Source: Betaproteobacteria bacterium RBG_16_58_11 (GTDB lineage Bacteria; Pseudomonadota; Gammaproteobacteria; Burkholderiales; Thiobacteraceae). From it: a DNA stretch of 6,380 nucleotides. Numbering within the stretch: position 1 is the first letter of the stretch; each line of letters starts with the position of its first letter. Below, in pieces: positions 1 to 5,491 of this stretch. The stretch covers positions 1 through 6,380 of the forward strand of contig MEQN01000042.1 of assembly GCA_001770235.1 (NCBI GenBank), in the 5' to 3' direction. A program made the translations under genes and the position numbers. Under the pieces are notes generated by a model. That model was not told where the DNA came from and searched no databases. It saw only the letters and a list, made by a program, of their open reading frames with translations.

Positions 1-1
1 C

Positions 2-370
2 GCAGAATGGATTGAACGTCTCATCGCCACCCCAGAAGGCCGTGACCGCCTGGAAGCCTTCGTCGGCAAATTCTCGCGTATGCAGGACACCCTGATCGAC
101 AAACTGCTGCCGTATTTTCTCGCCGCAGTGGGTGAAAAAACTGGCAGCGCACTCGACAACCTCAACCGTGCCGAACGGCTAAGCCTGCTTACCAACCCCG
201 ATCAATGGATCGCCATGCGCCAACTGCGTAACCGTCTAGTGCATGAATATGTCGAAGATAGGGCAGACCTTGCTGCCGGCTTGACCCTGGCGCGCACTAT
301 GGCCGACGAATTGCTCACCGCTTGTCGATATCTTCGGGTCTTGGCAGAGGCGAAATTCCCACCTGCCTAA
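2..370 (+). CDS. HEPN-domain protein (HepT/DUF86-like), 5' end outside the window
   Basis: The frame is open from base 2 to the TAA at 368-370, giving at least 122 residues, so the start lies upstream and the ATG at 80 is internal. The protein is helical, and near its C-terminal third it carries RNRLVHEY (about residues 77-84 of the visible part). This is the R-x4-H pattern (RN-x3-H) of HEPN proteins. In HepT-type toxins that motif forms an RNase site and is usually paired with a minimal nucleotidyltransferase antitoxin. That role is family knowledge; here only the motif and the all-helical character are visible. No nucleotidyltransferase follows it, so a partner, if any, would be upstream. 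The alternative is a non-toxic HEPN protein that binds a nucleotidyltransferase. It is transcribed in the same direction as the sugar genes but separated from them by 226 bases, so it is probably not part of that operon. Confidence 0.6.
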   Translation, partial: AEWIERLIATPEGRDRLEAFVGKFSRMQDTLIDKLLPYFLAAVGEKTGSALDNLNRAERLSLLTNPDQWIAMRQLRNRLVHEYVEDRADLAAGLTLARTMADELLTACRYLRVLAEAKFPPA

Positions 371-596
371 GAGAGTAACGCGTGAAGCTGGTCGGCAAGG
401 CCAGACTGGCGGTGATGCGGCTGAGTTTGCGGCTATGCTGAATGCCGCTAATGTCTGCACCATGGCGCATCATCGATGCATACAAGGCCATTGCCCGATA
501 TGGCGAGCGGCTTGGTCTGCGCCTCCCGGCGCGTGAATAGACGGATTGAACAGGTTCCCCGCCGCATTATGGGCGCGGGATAACAGAGAGAAATTT
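371..596. other. Gap between the HEPN gene and the sugar operon, possibly a decayed gene remnant
   Basis: No intact gene is supported here. Two plus-strand frames give short protein-like stretches that do not join: one from about 408 reads GDAAEFAAMLNAANVCTMA and closes at the TGA at 534-536, and another, closing at the TAG at 538-540, reads DAYKAIARYGERLGL. This could be the frameshifted remains of a small gene that once followed the HEPN gene, but chance is not excluded. No convincing sigma-70 promoter for the sugar operon was found in this stretch, although one must exist here or upstream. A small perfect palindrome, GCCAGACTGGC, lies at 400-410. Confidence 0.25.
585..590 (+). promoter_or_regulatory. 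Ribosome binding site that decides the UXS start
   Basis: AGAGAG is followed by a 6-base spacer and ATG at 597. It is weak but well placed, whereas the upstream in-frame TTG at 546 has no purine-rich sequence at the right distance. This supports the shorter protein. Confidence 0.5.
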
Positions 597-1565
597 ATGG
601 GTAGAGCTTCCAGCAGGAAACGCATCCTCGTGACGGGAGGCGCAGGCTTTCTCGGCTCTCACCTGTGTGAGCGCCTATTGAACGACGGAAATGACGTGTT
701 ATGTGTGGATAATTTCTACACTGGCACCAAGGATAATATTTTGCCCTTGCTCGGCAACCCGCACTTTGAAATGATGCGGCATGACGTCACTTTCCCGCTC
801 TACGTGGAGGTGGATGAAATCTACAACCTGGCGTGCCCGGCCTCGCCCATTCACTATCAATTCGATCCGGTGCAGACCACCAAAACCAGCGTGCATGGCG
901 CGATCAACATGCTTGGGCTGGCCAAGCGGGTTAAGGCCAAAATCTTTCAGGCCTCTACCAGCGAAGTGTATGGCGACCCGCAAATGCATCCGCAGCGCGA
1001 AGAGTATTGGGGTAACGTGAACCCGATCGGCTTGCGTTCGTGTTACGACGAGGGCAAGCGTTGTGCCGAAACGCTATTCTTCGACTACCGCCGTCAACAC
1101 CAGTTGCGCATCAAAGTCGGGCGTATCTTCAATACCTACGGTCCACGCATGCACCCCAACGATGGCCGAGTGGTATCCAACTTTATCGTTCAGGCCCTCA
1201 AAGGCGAAGAAATCACAGTTTATGGTGATGGCTCGCAATCCCGTTCATTTTGCTATGTGGATGAAATGGTCGAAGCCTTTATACGGCTGATGGCTAGCCC
1301 CGACGACTTTACGGGACCCGTAAATCTAGGCAATCCATGCGAATTCACCATTCGCGAGCTAGCCGAGACGGTCATTGAAATGACGGGCTCATCCTCAAAA
1401 ATCACCTACAAACCGCTGCCGAGCGATGACCCTACCCAACGCTGTCCGGATATCAGCTTGGCGAAAGAGCGGTTGGGGTGGGAGCCGACCATACAATTGC
1501 GTGAGGGTCTGGTTAAGACCATCGAATATTTTAGAGCGTTATTGGGGAAGGGCGATGCTGCGTAG
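597..1565 (+). CDS. uxs: UDP-glucuronate decarboxylase (UDP-xylose synthase), extended SDR family
   Basis: This cytoplasmic NAD-dependent enzyme of nucleotide-sugar metabolism oxidises UDP-glucuronate at C4, decarboxylates it and reduces the intermediate to UDP-xylose. The 322-residue product is typical of bacterial UXS length. The Rossmann dinucleotide motif TGGAGFLG is at residues 13-20, with the NAD-binding Asp in CVDNF at about 36-40. The active-site Ser/Thr-Glu pair sits in STSEVYGD (120-127), and the catalytic YxxxK is Y150-x3-K154 in SCYDEGKR. The UXS-specific blocks [19 protein letters not shown] and SRSFCYVDE are all present. I chose ATG at 597 because AGAGAG at 585-590 lies 6 bases upstream and the dinucleotide fold then begins at residue 9. 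An in-frame TTG at 546 would add 17 unconserved residues. It is the first gene of the sugar operon, 36 bases before the dehydratase gene. Confidence is high for the reaction; arnA-type or other SDR decarboxylases fit less well. Confidence 0.93.
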   Translation: MGRASSRKRILVTGGAGFLGSHLCERLLNDGNDVLCVDNFYTGTKDNILPLLGNPHFEMMRHDVTFPLYVEVDEIYNLACPASPIHYQFDPVQTTKTSVHGAINMLGLAKRVKAKIFQASTSEVYGDPQMHPQREEYWGNVNPIGLRSCYDEGKRCAETLFFDYRRQHQLRIKVGRIFNTYGPRMHPNDGRVVSNFIVQALKGEEITVYGDGSQSRSFCYVDEMVEAFIRLMASPDDFTGPVNLGNPCEFTIRELAETVIEMTGSSSKITYKPLPSDDPTQRCPDISLAKERLGWEPTIQLREGLVKTIEYFRALLGKGDAA

Positions 1566-1601
1566 CCGTAACATCGTGTTTACTCCGATGAGGCGCGGCA
1601 C

Positions 1602-2588
1602 ATGAAAAAGGCACTTATCTGCGGCATTTCTGGCCAGGACGGCGCCTATCTCGCGCGCTTACTGTTAGACAAAGGCTATGAGGTCTGGGGCGCCTCGCGC
1701 GATGCCCAAGCCGCTTCTTTTTACAACCTAACACGGCTGGGCATCCGTGAACAGGTGCTGCTGGAATCGATGGCGCCCAACGATTTTCGAAGCGTACTTC
1801 AATTGCTGATGAAAGCGGTTCCTGATGAAATTTACAACCTGGCTGGCCAGAGCTCAGTTGGCTTGTCCTTTCAGCAGCCGGTTGAAACACTTGAAAGCAT
1901 TAGCATCGGCACCCTAAATCTGATCGAGGCAATTCGTTTCTGGGGAGGTCAAGTACGTTTCTATAACGCAGGCTCCAGCGAGTGTTTCGGCGATACCGGC
2001 GGCGTACCCGCTAATGAAGATACCCCCTTTCGCCCGCGTAGCCCCTACGCAGTGGCCAAGTCGGCCGCTTTCTGGGAAGTGGCGAATTATCGCGAAGCTT
2101 ATGGATTATTTGCGTGCTCGGGTATTTTGTTTAATCACGAATCGCCCCTCCGCCCTGCGCGCTTCGTCACTAAAAAAATTGTGTCCGCAGCAGTACGTAT
2201 TGCCGGGGGCAGCCAGGAGAAACTGCGCTTGGGCAATATGGCAATCCGCCGAGACTGGGGGTGGGCGCCGGAGTACGTGGAGGCGATGTGGCGCATGCTG
2301 CAGCAGTCGCAGCCGGACGACTATGTGATTGCCACGGGCGAGAGCCATAGCCTGGAGGAGTTTGTTGCAGAAGCGTTTGCCAGCGTGAATCTAGACTGGC
2401 GCGAACACGTGGAAACCGACCCGGAGCTGATGCGCCCGACCGATATTGCGGCAGGGATGGGGAACCCAGCCAGGGCGCGCGAGAAGCTTGGCTGGGAAGC
2501 AAAATACAAGATGCAGCGGGTAGTCAGGATGATGGTGGATGCGGAGTTAAGTGGCAGCGTTATTTCGCATGATGTCCCCCACGGATAA
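1602..2588 (+). CDS. gmd: GDP-mannose 4,6-dehydratase homologue, extended SDR family
   Basis: Enzymes of this family convert GDP-D-mannose to GDP-4-keto-6-deoxymannose, the precursor of GDP-rhamnose, GDP-fucose, GDP-perosamine and related sugars. The 328-residue protein starts with the GMD-type NADP motif CGISGQDGAYLA (7-18). It has EIYNLAGQSSVGLSF (76-90), the active-site Ser-Glu in GSSECFGD (124-131), and YxxxK as Y149-x3-K153 in SPYAVAK. The GMD hallmarks YREAYGLFACSGILFNHESP (163-182) and RRDWGWAPEYVEAMW are present. It is shorter than typical GMDs (about 340-370 residues, from memory). The usual RRGETFVTRK segment reads LRPARFVTKK, so substrate or oligomer details may differ. GAGG at 1590-1593, 8 bases before ATG 1602, supports the start. 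It is the middle gene of the operon: 36 bases after uxs, and its end overlaps the start of the RfaH-like gene. No reductase or epimerase to finish the sugar is visible. Confidence 0.87.
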   Translation: MKKALICGISGQDGAYLARLLLDKGYEVWGASRDAQAASFYNLTRLGIREQVLLESMAPNDFRSVLQLLMKAVPDEIYNLAGQSSVGLSFQQPVETLESISIGTLNLIEAIRFWGGQVRFYNAGSSECFGDTGGVPANEDTPFRPRSPYAVAKSAAFWEVANYREAYGLFACSGILFNHESPLRPARFVTKKIVSAAVRIAGGSQEKLRLGNMAIRRDWGWAPEYVEAMWRMLQQSQPDDYVIATGESHSLEEFVAEAFASVNLDWREHVETDPELMRPTDIAAGMGNPARAREKLGWEAKYKMQRVVRMMVDAELSGSVISHDVPHG

Positions 2589-3102
2589 TCAATCTCCGCA
2601 AAAATCCTGGTACCTGGTTTACACCAAGCCACGCCAGGAAGCGCTGGCGCAGGCTAATTTAGAGCGCCAGGGCTATGGCGTGTATTTGCCTAAGGTGCGG
2701 CAAATGCGTCGGCGGCGGGGCAAGCAAGAGGCGATGGTGGAGCCCCTATTCCCGCGCTACCTTTTCATTCACCTCGATACCCAAAGCGATAACTGGGGGC
2801 CGATTCGCTCCACTTTCGGCGTGGCCTCGCTGGTGCGCTTCGGCTCAGAGCCGGCCCAAGTGCCCAATGGGCTCGTCGCGCACCTCAAAGCGCAGGAAGG
2901 GCAAGAGGGGCTGCACGAGTGGGCTGAGCCGAAACTGAAAGTGGGCGACCGGGTGCGCGTGGCGGAAGGCCCGCTCAAGGGGGTTGAGGGCGTCCTCCTC
3001 GCCAAGAGCGGACAAGAGCGGGTGATGCTATTGCTGGAAATGCTCGGCAAGGAAGTGCGAACTCACTTGGCGACGGGCCAGATAGAGCCGGCGGATGGCT
3101 AA
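2551..3102 (+). CDS. NusG-family transcription antiterminator, RfaH-like
   Basis: RfaH-type proteins bind paused RNA polymerase through an N-terminal NGN domain and keep it transcribing through long cell-surface polysaccharide operons. The N-terminal domain here includes SWYLVYTKPRQEALAQANLE (about 19-38), PLFPRYLFIHLD (65-76) and STFGVASLVRFG (87-98). The C-terminal KOW domain contains VGDRVRVAEGPLKGVEGVLL (131-150). At 183 residues or slightly fewer, the length is typical of specialised NusG paralogues. The housekeeping nusG normally lies beside secE and the ribosomal protein genes, which are absent here, so a locus-specific paralogue is inferred. The start is uncertain: GTG at 2551 has GGAG at 2543-2546, while ATG codons at 2569 and 2572 would give 177 or 176 residues and a shorter overlap with gmd (17-20 bases rather than 38) but have no clear ribosome site. 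The overlap with gmd indicates translational coupling. The expected target operon is missing downstream. Confidence 0.85.
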   Translation: MAALFRMMSPTDNQSPQKSWYLVYTKPRQEALAQANLERQGYGVYLPKVRQMRRRRGKQEAMVEPLFPRYLFIHLDTQSDNWGPIRSTFGVASLVRFGSEPAQVPNGLVAHLKAQEGQEGLHEWAEPKLKVGDRVRVAEGPLKGVEGVLLAKSGQERVMLLLEMLGKEVRTHLATGQIEPADG

Positions 3103-3123
3103 TCTATCTGTCGGTTTCAATGA

Positions 3124-3161
3124 CAAGGCAAGCAATAAGGGCGGGCCGCCAATCTGCCTTG
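3124..3161 (+). repeat. Hairpin after the RfaH-like gene, possible operon-end structure
   Basis: CAAGGCA (3124-3130) pairs perfectly with TGCCTTG (3155-3161), and the intervening sequence holds a nested GGCGGGCCGCC self-complement at 3140-3150. It sits 21 bases after the stop codon. There is no T-run behind it, so a classical intrinsic terminator is not supported. It may protect the mRNA 3' end, or belong to the leader of a transcript starting upstream. Confidence 0.35.
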
Positions 3162-3287
3162 CTCGTACAGTCTGGCTATTTGAACGCGAATCATCTACCA
3201 AGAATTCCGTAGTTGCACGTTCCGCGAAATGTGCAGCAATAACTTAAATTCGCCCGATTCAGCCTGAGCGCGGGCATGGGTGCAGGC

Positions 3288-3296
3288 TGCTATAAT
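3288..3296 (+). promoter_or_regulatory. Extended -10 sigma-70 promoter, now orphaned
   Basis: TGCTATAAT contains a consensus -10 hexamer TATAAT (3291-3296) preceded by the extended-10 TG (3288-3289). No good -35 hexamer lies 17 bases upstream, which is common for extended -10 promoters. Transcription would run rightwards, start at about 3303, and enter the insertion sequence after about 50 bases. No plus-strand gene follows. The upstream inverted pair TGCAC (about 3213-3217) and GTGCA (about 3230-3234) could be an operator, but this is weak. Confidence 0.5.
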
Positions 3297-3353
3297 CTTC
3301 CTCAAGCGCTGCATATGCCCTCACAACTTGCACGCGCCAGACCCAAGTTAATA

Positions 3354-3372
3354 TCACTGCTGTCCGGTTAAA
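3354..3372 (+). repeat. Left terminal inverted repeat of the IS4-family element
   Basis: This 19-bp sequence is the exact reverse complement of 4662-4680. It also contains the transposase stop codon (TAA on the minus strand, 3370-3368), so the gene runs into the element end. Confidence 0.92.
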
Positions 3373-4537
3373 ACGCGAATAGATTCATCTGGTTGCAATC
3401 CTCCCCCTGTTCTGATTTGTAGTCGCTGCCTGGAAACGCTTGCTGGATAGGCATTTTCTCGAAAAGGGTAAGGGAAAAAACCTGTAATAAAGTGTAGAGC
3501 GAAGCGTCCAGGTTGAGACGCTTTTTGACGATGGCTTTGATCCCATAGACCGACACGGCGATCCAGATTTGCGACTTCACCGCATTCTCGGAATTGCCGT
3601 AAAACTTCTTGATACGAAGATGCTGCTTGATCCACTTGAAGAACAACTCCACCTGCCAACGCGCCTTGTAGAGCGCGCAGATTGTCGCTGCCGGCAAGGT
3701 GAAGTTGTTGGTGAGGAATACCAGCGTTTTTCCGGTATCTGGATCCTTGTAACGGATGCGGCGCAGATGTTCGGGATAGTCCTTGCGGCTGGTGGCGCCG
3801 GTGAGCGCAATGGTCTGATCGCAGATGATGCCCGTGCTGCGATCCACCGGAGCCGAATAGACGCGCCGAAGTTTGGTGTTCGACTTGGTGCGGGTGACGA
3901 AGAAGGCTTGCGCCTGATGCAGCGTGTAAAGCCGCGCGAAGTCCAGATAGCCCCGATCCATGACGTAGATCGCTCCGGCCTCCAGCACCAGGATATCGAG
4001 CGCTTTGACGTCGCCCAGCTTGCCGTCCGAGATGTGAATGAAGCTGGGAATGTTGCCGCGCAAGTCCAGCAGCGTATGCATCTTCACCGCCGACTTGGTG
4101 GTGCGAAACAACGCCCACGGAAAAAGCGACAGACACAAGTCGATGGTTGTCGAGTCCAGCGCGTAGGCCGTGTTCTCCAACTCGATGCCAAAGCTGTCGC
4201 CCGCATAGAGCTTGCGTGCTTGCTCGATCAGGCGCTGGGCGAATTCGGCGTGAATACGCCAGTCGCGCGCCTCGTTGGTATCGGCCAGCGTCGAGCGCTT
4301 GGTCTCCTGCCGCAAGCCCATGTGGTAGAGCTTGGCCGACTGCGCCGAAAGGCAGACTTCGATGTCGCGCAGGCTCTCGCGGTACGTCAGTTGCGCGAAG
4401 GCCATCACGCGGAATTGATCGGCGCATGTCATGGACTTTACGTAGCGGTCGCCGTCGTAGCGATCGACGATGCGATGAAAGGTCTTCCAGGGCAGGAAGT
4501 CCATGAGTTGAGCGAACAGCGTCTTGCCGATATACAT
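3368..4537 (-). CDS. IS4-family DDE transposase with DUF4372-type N-terminal domain
   Basis: This enzyme cuts and pastes the surrounding IS through an RNase H-like DDE active site. The 389-residue protein starts MYIGKTLFAQLMDF and continues with the DUF4372-type N-terminal region (about 1-70), including ADQFRVMAFAQLTYRESLRD. The first catalytic Asp is D128 in ALDSTTIDL and the second is D194 in YVMDRGYLD. The IS4 signature Y-x2-R-x3-E-x6-K is exact: Y290, R293, E297, K304 in YKARWQVELFFKWIK, with E297 the catalytic Glu. No frameshift or internal stop is seen, so it appears intact. GGAG (minus strand, 4547-4544) is 6 bases before the ATG at 4537-4535, which supports this start. Part of that site is buried in a hairpin. 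The stop codon lies inside the left inverted repeat. Long open frames on the opposite strand and in the neighbouring frame across this region are coding shadows. Confidence 0.95.
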   Translation of the reverse strand: MYIGKTLFAQLMDFLPWKTFHRIVDRYDGDRYVKSMTCADQFRVMAFAQLTYRESLRDIEVCLSAQSAKLYHMGLRQETKRSTLADTNEARDWRIHAEFAQRLIEQARKLYAGDSFGIELENTAYALDSTTIDLCLSLFPWALFRTTKSAVKMHTLLDLRGNIPSFIHISDGKLGDVKALDILVLEAGAIYVMDRGYLDFARLYTLHQAQAFFVTRTKSNTKLRRVYSAPVDRSTGIICDQTIALTGATSRKDYPEHLRRIRYKDPDTGKTLVFLTNNFTLPAATICALYKARWQVELFFKWIKQHLRIKKFYGNSENAVKSQIWIAVSVYGIKAIVKKRLNLDASLYTLLQVFSLTLFEKMPIQQAFPGSDYKSEQGEDCNQMNLFAF

Positions 4538-4543
4538 GAGTGG

Positions 4544-4564
4544 CTCCGGGTGAGTTACCCCCGG
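4544..4564 (-). promoter_or_regulatory. Hairpin overlapping the transposase ribosome binding site
   Basis: On the minus strand CCGGG (4564-4560) can pair with CCCGG (4550-4546), leaving a 9-base loop. The right arm runs into the GGAG Shine-Dalgarno sequence (4547-4544), so two of its bases would be paired. IS10 and IS50 are known to hide the transposase ribosome site in read-through transcripts from outside the element. A similar role here is inference, and the stem is only 5 bp. Confidence 0.35.
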
Positions 4565-4661
4565 AAATCGCCCGGAACCTCATTTTGCCATTCAAGTCGG
4601 AGACACCCTTCGTCGCTTGGAATCCGTTGTCAGTCATGGCGTTCAGCGATTCGCCATCTTG

Positions 4662-4680
4662 TTTAACCGGACAGCAGTGA
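4662..4680 (-). repeat. Right terminal inverted repeat of the IS4-family element
   Basis: Perfect 19-bp inverted copy of 3354-3372, 125 bases upstream of the transposase start codon. The matched ends suggest the element is still transposition-competent. Confidence 0.92.
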
Positions 4681-4738
4681 CTTCTTTTCATACTTCCTTC
4701 TTTCTAGGTTGTTTGAGTTCCCGGATTCATCAACAGCC

Positions 4739-4816
4739 CGCGTAGGGCAATCGTTATTGCGCCGAATGCAAGCAACCGGTGCAATGCGCTTTGCTTATTG
4801 GCACCCTGCATACGCG
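4739..4816. repeat. Long imperfect palindrome (about 78 bp) between the IS and the antitoxin gene
   Basis: The outer arms are CGCGTA (4739-4744) and TACGCG (4811-4816). Inside them GGG/CCC and AAT/ATT blocks match with small bulges. The inner stem is ATTGCGCC (4756-4763) with GGTGCAAT (4778-4785), 8 bp with one G-U, around a 14-base loop. The structure ends one base before the TAA (4819-4817) of the minus-strand antitoxin gene. It could act as a 3' mRNA structure or terminator for that operon, or be a copy of a dispersed intergenic repeat. The arm pattern of GTAGGG/GCAATA blocks resembles dispersed repeats I recall from proteobacterial genomes, but copy number cannot be judged here. Confidence 0.55.
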
Positions 4817-5125
4817 TTAGGCGTGGGTAGGATGACGCGGCGCAGCGTGGAGTTGCACGCCCAGTGCGCCGATGACCTTGAGTATGGTGGCGAAGCTCGG
4901 GTTGCCCTCGCCGGATAGCGCCTTGTACAGGCTCTCGCGCCCCAGGCCGGTATCCTTGGCGAGCTGGCTCATGCCCTTGGCGCGGGCGATCGTGCCCAGC
5001 GCCTTGGCGATAAATGCCGCATCATCTCCGGCTTCTTCCAGGCAAGCTTCCAGATACAACACAATGTCCTCGTCAGTTTTGAGGTGTTCGGAGCTATCCC
5101 ATTTGCGCAGCTTGATCGTTGCCAT
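4817..5125 (-). CDS. HTH antidote of a HI1420-type toxin-antitoxin module
   Basis: This 102-residue DNA-binding protein is expected to neutralise the toxin encoded just upstream and to repress the shared promoter. Its N-terminal segment reads KLRKWDSSEHLKTDEDIVLY (about 5-24), typical of the 'putative addiction module antidote' family. The helix-turn-helix follows at about 40-88, including ARAKGMSQLAKDTGLGRESL and YKALSGEGNPSFATILKVIG. The ATG at 5125-5123 has a strong AGGAG (minus strand, 5136-5132), which overlaps the toxin stop codon (5137-5135), so translation is probably coupled. The toxin-first order matches HigBA and HI1419/HI1420 modules. The gene appears intact. A long palindrome begins immediately after its stop. 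Confidence 0.88.
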   Translation of the reverse strand: MATIKLRKWDSSEHLKTDEDIVLYLEACLEEAGDDAAFIAKALGTIARAKGMSQLAKDTGLGRESLYKALSGEGNPSFATILKVIGALGVQLHAAPRHPTHA

Positions 5126-5131
5126 ATAAAT

Positions 5132-5136
5132 CTCCT
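5132..5136 (-). promoter_or_regulatory. Antitoxin ribosome binding site overlapping the toxin stop codon
   Basis: AGGAG lies 6 bases before the antitoxin ATG, and its first bases are shared with the toxin TAG. It is much stronger than any site seen ahead of the toxin, so the antitoxin should be translated more efficiently than the toxin. Confidence 0.7.
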
Positions 5137-5440
5137 ACAGTTGTCTCGCAATTTCCAGTGCGGTTTTGATGTCCCTGGATTGAGTGGATTTGTCGCCACC
5201 CGCCAGCAAAATCACTACTTCAATGCCGCGCTGGGTAAAGTACACGCGATAGCCCGGCCCGCAGTGAATCCGCATTTCCGAAACGCCTTCGCCCACCGGC
5301 GCGCAATCACCAAAGTTGCCATCCTCGGCACGGTCGATACGAACCTGGATGCGCCGCTTAGCTTGCTGATCCCGCAATCCATCAAACCAGTCGTCGAATA
5401 CTTCGGTGGTTTGAAAACAAGAAACAAGGGTCAGAAACAA
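5135..5440 (-). CDS. RelE/HigB-like toxin (HI1419 type), start uncertain
   Basis: This small toxin family (RelE/ParE superfold) generally inhibits translation by cleaving mRNA at the ribosome. The recognisable domain runs from FQTTEVFDDWFDGLRDQQAK to the C-terminus. It includes the family block EGVSEMRIHCGPGYRVYF and GIEVVILLAGGDKSTQSRDI, and ends EIARQL. About 94 residues are homologous, the usual full length. The expected initiator before FQTTEVF is a Cys codon (TGT, 5419-5417). The nearest in-frame alternatives are TTG at 5440 (used here, 101 residues), CTG at 5434 and a GTG far upstream at 5536, which would run antisense through the transposase unit. None has a good ribosome site. The start codon may have been lost where the transposase element meets the gene, so the toxin may be poorly expressed or dead while its body is intact. 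It sits 9 bases upstream of the antidote gene. Confidence 0.75.
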   Translation of the reverse strand: MFLTLVSCFQTTEVFDDWFDGLRDQQAKRRIQVRIDRAEDGNFGDCAPVGEGVSEMRIHCGPGYRVYFTQRGIEVVILLAGGDKSTQSRDIKTALEIARQL

Positions 5441-5447
5441 GGGGTCA
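5421..5447 (+). repeat. Tandem duplication at the left edge of the transposase unit
   Basis: GAAACAAGGGTCA (5421-5433) is followed directly by GAAACAAGGGGTCA (5434-5447), two near-identical copies differing by one G. The second copy is the outer part of the left inverted repeat. The first may be an extra copy created at insertion or by slippage. Confidence 0.7.
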
Positions 5448-5463
5448 GGTCTTTCCTTTTGCC
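5434..5463 (+). repeat. Left inverted end of the RAYT unit
   Basis: This 30-base sequence is the imperfect inverted partner of 6327-6357. It begins GAAACAAGGGGTCAGG and ends TTTTGCC, and lies 28 bases before the transposase ATG. Confidence 0.7.
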
Positions 5464-5476
5464 TCCTCCCGTTTTC

Positions 5477-5485
5477 TGCTAAGAT
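5477..5485 (+). promoter_or_regulatory. Possible extended -10 promoter for a leaderless RAYT transcript
   Basis: TGCTAAGAT has an extended-10 TG and a TAAGAT hexamer ending 6 bases before the ATG at 5492. Transcription from it would start at or next to the ATG. No Shine-Dalgarno sequence is visible upstream of the ATG, which fits a leaderless mRNA. Confidence 0.3.
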
Positions 5486-5491
5486 TTCCCC

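Larger units (their letters stand above)
3354..4680 (-). mobile_element. Complete IS4-family insertion sequence (about 1.33 kb)
   Basis: The element is defined by perfect 19-bp terminal inverted repeats (3354-3372 and 4662-4680) around one intact transposase gene on the minus strand. The repeat core is CACTGCTGTCCGGTTAAA. The outermost T/A pair may belong to the target, giving 1325 or 1327 bp. The transposase and the repeat layout match the IS4 group, whose members normally create target duplications. Here the left flank ends in GTTAATAT and the right flank begins with CTTCTTTT, with no direct repeat. The element is therefore not in a simple insertion context, and one flank has probably been replaced by recombination or deletion. 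It lies between the truncated polysaccharide locus and the toxin-antitoxin module. Confidence 0.9.

Noticed and set aside
546..596. TTG start for the UDP-glucuronate decarboxylase, 17 residues longer
   Set aside because: There is no ribosome site, the added residues are not conserved-looking, and the ATG at 597 has AGAGAG 6 bases upstream.
3124..3161. Rho-independent terminator after the RfaH-like gene
   Set aside because: The stem is good but no T-run follows, so I listed it only as a hairpin.
3569..4666. Plus-strand open frame of 365 residues across the IS
   Set aside because: It lies opposite the intact DDE transposase, is low-complexity in Arg, Gly and Val, and has no recognisable domain. 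It is an antisense shadow of a GC-rich gene.
3354..4691. Minus-strand open frame of 445 residues overlapping the transposase in another frame
   Set aside because: It starts outside the element, crosses both inverted repeats and shows no family motif. The 389-residue frame has the full D-D-E and Y-R-E-K signature.
4709..4918. Small plus-strand open frame over the palindrome and the antitoxin 3' end
   Set aside because: It is antisense to the antitoxin gene, runs through a hairpin repeat and has no recognisable motif or ribosome site.
5421..5447. Start of a CRISPR-like array
   Set aside because: There are only two adjacent copies of a 13-14 base unit with no spacers. It is a tandem duplication at an element end.
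5084..5482. Plus-strand frame of 132 residues opposite the toxin gene
   Set aside because: The minus strand carries a clear RelE/HigB-like toxin with conserved blocks; the plus frame has none.
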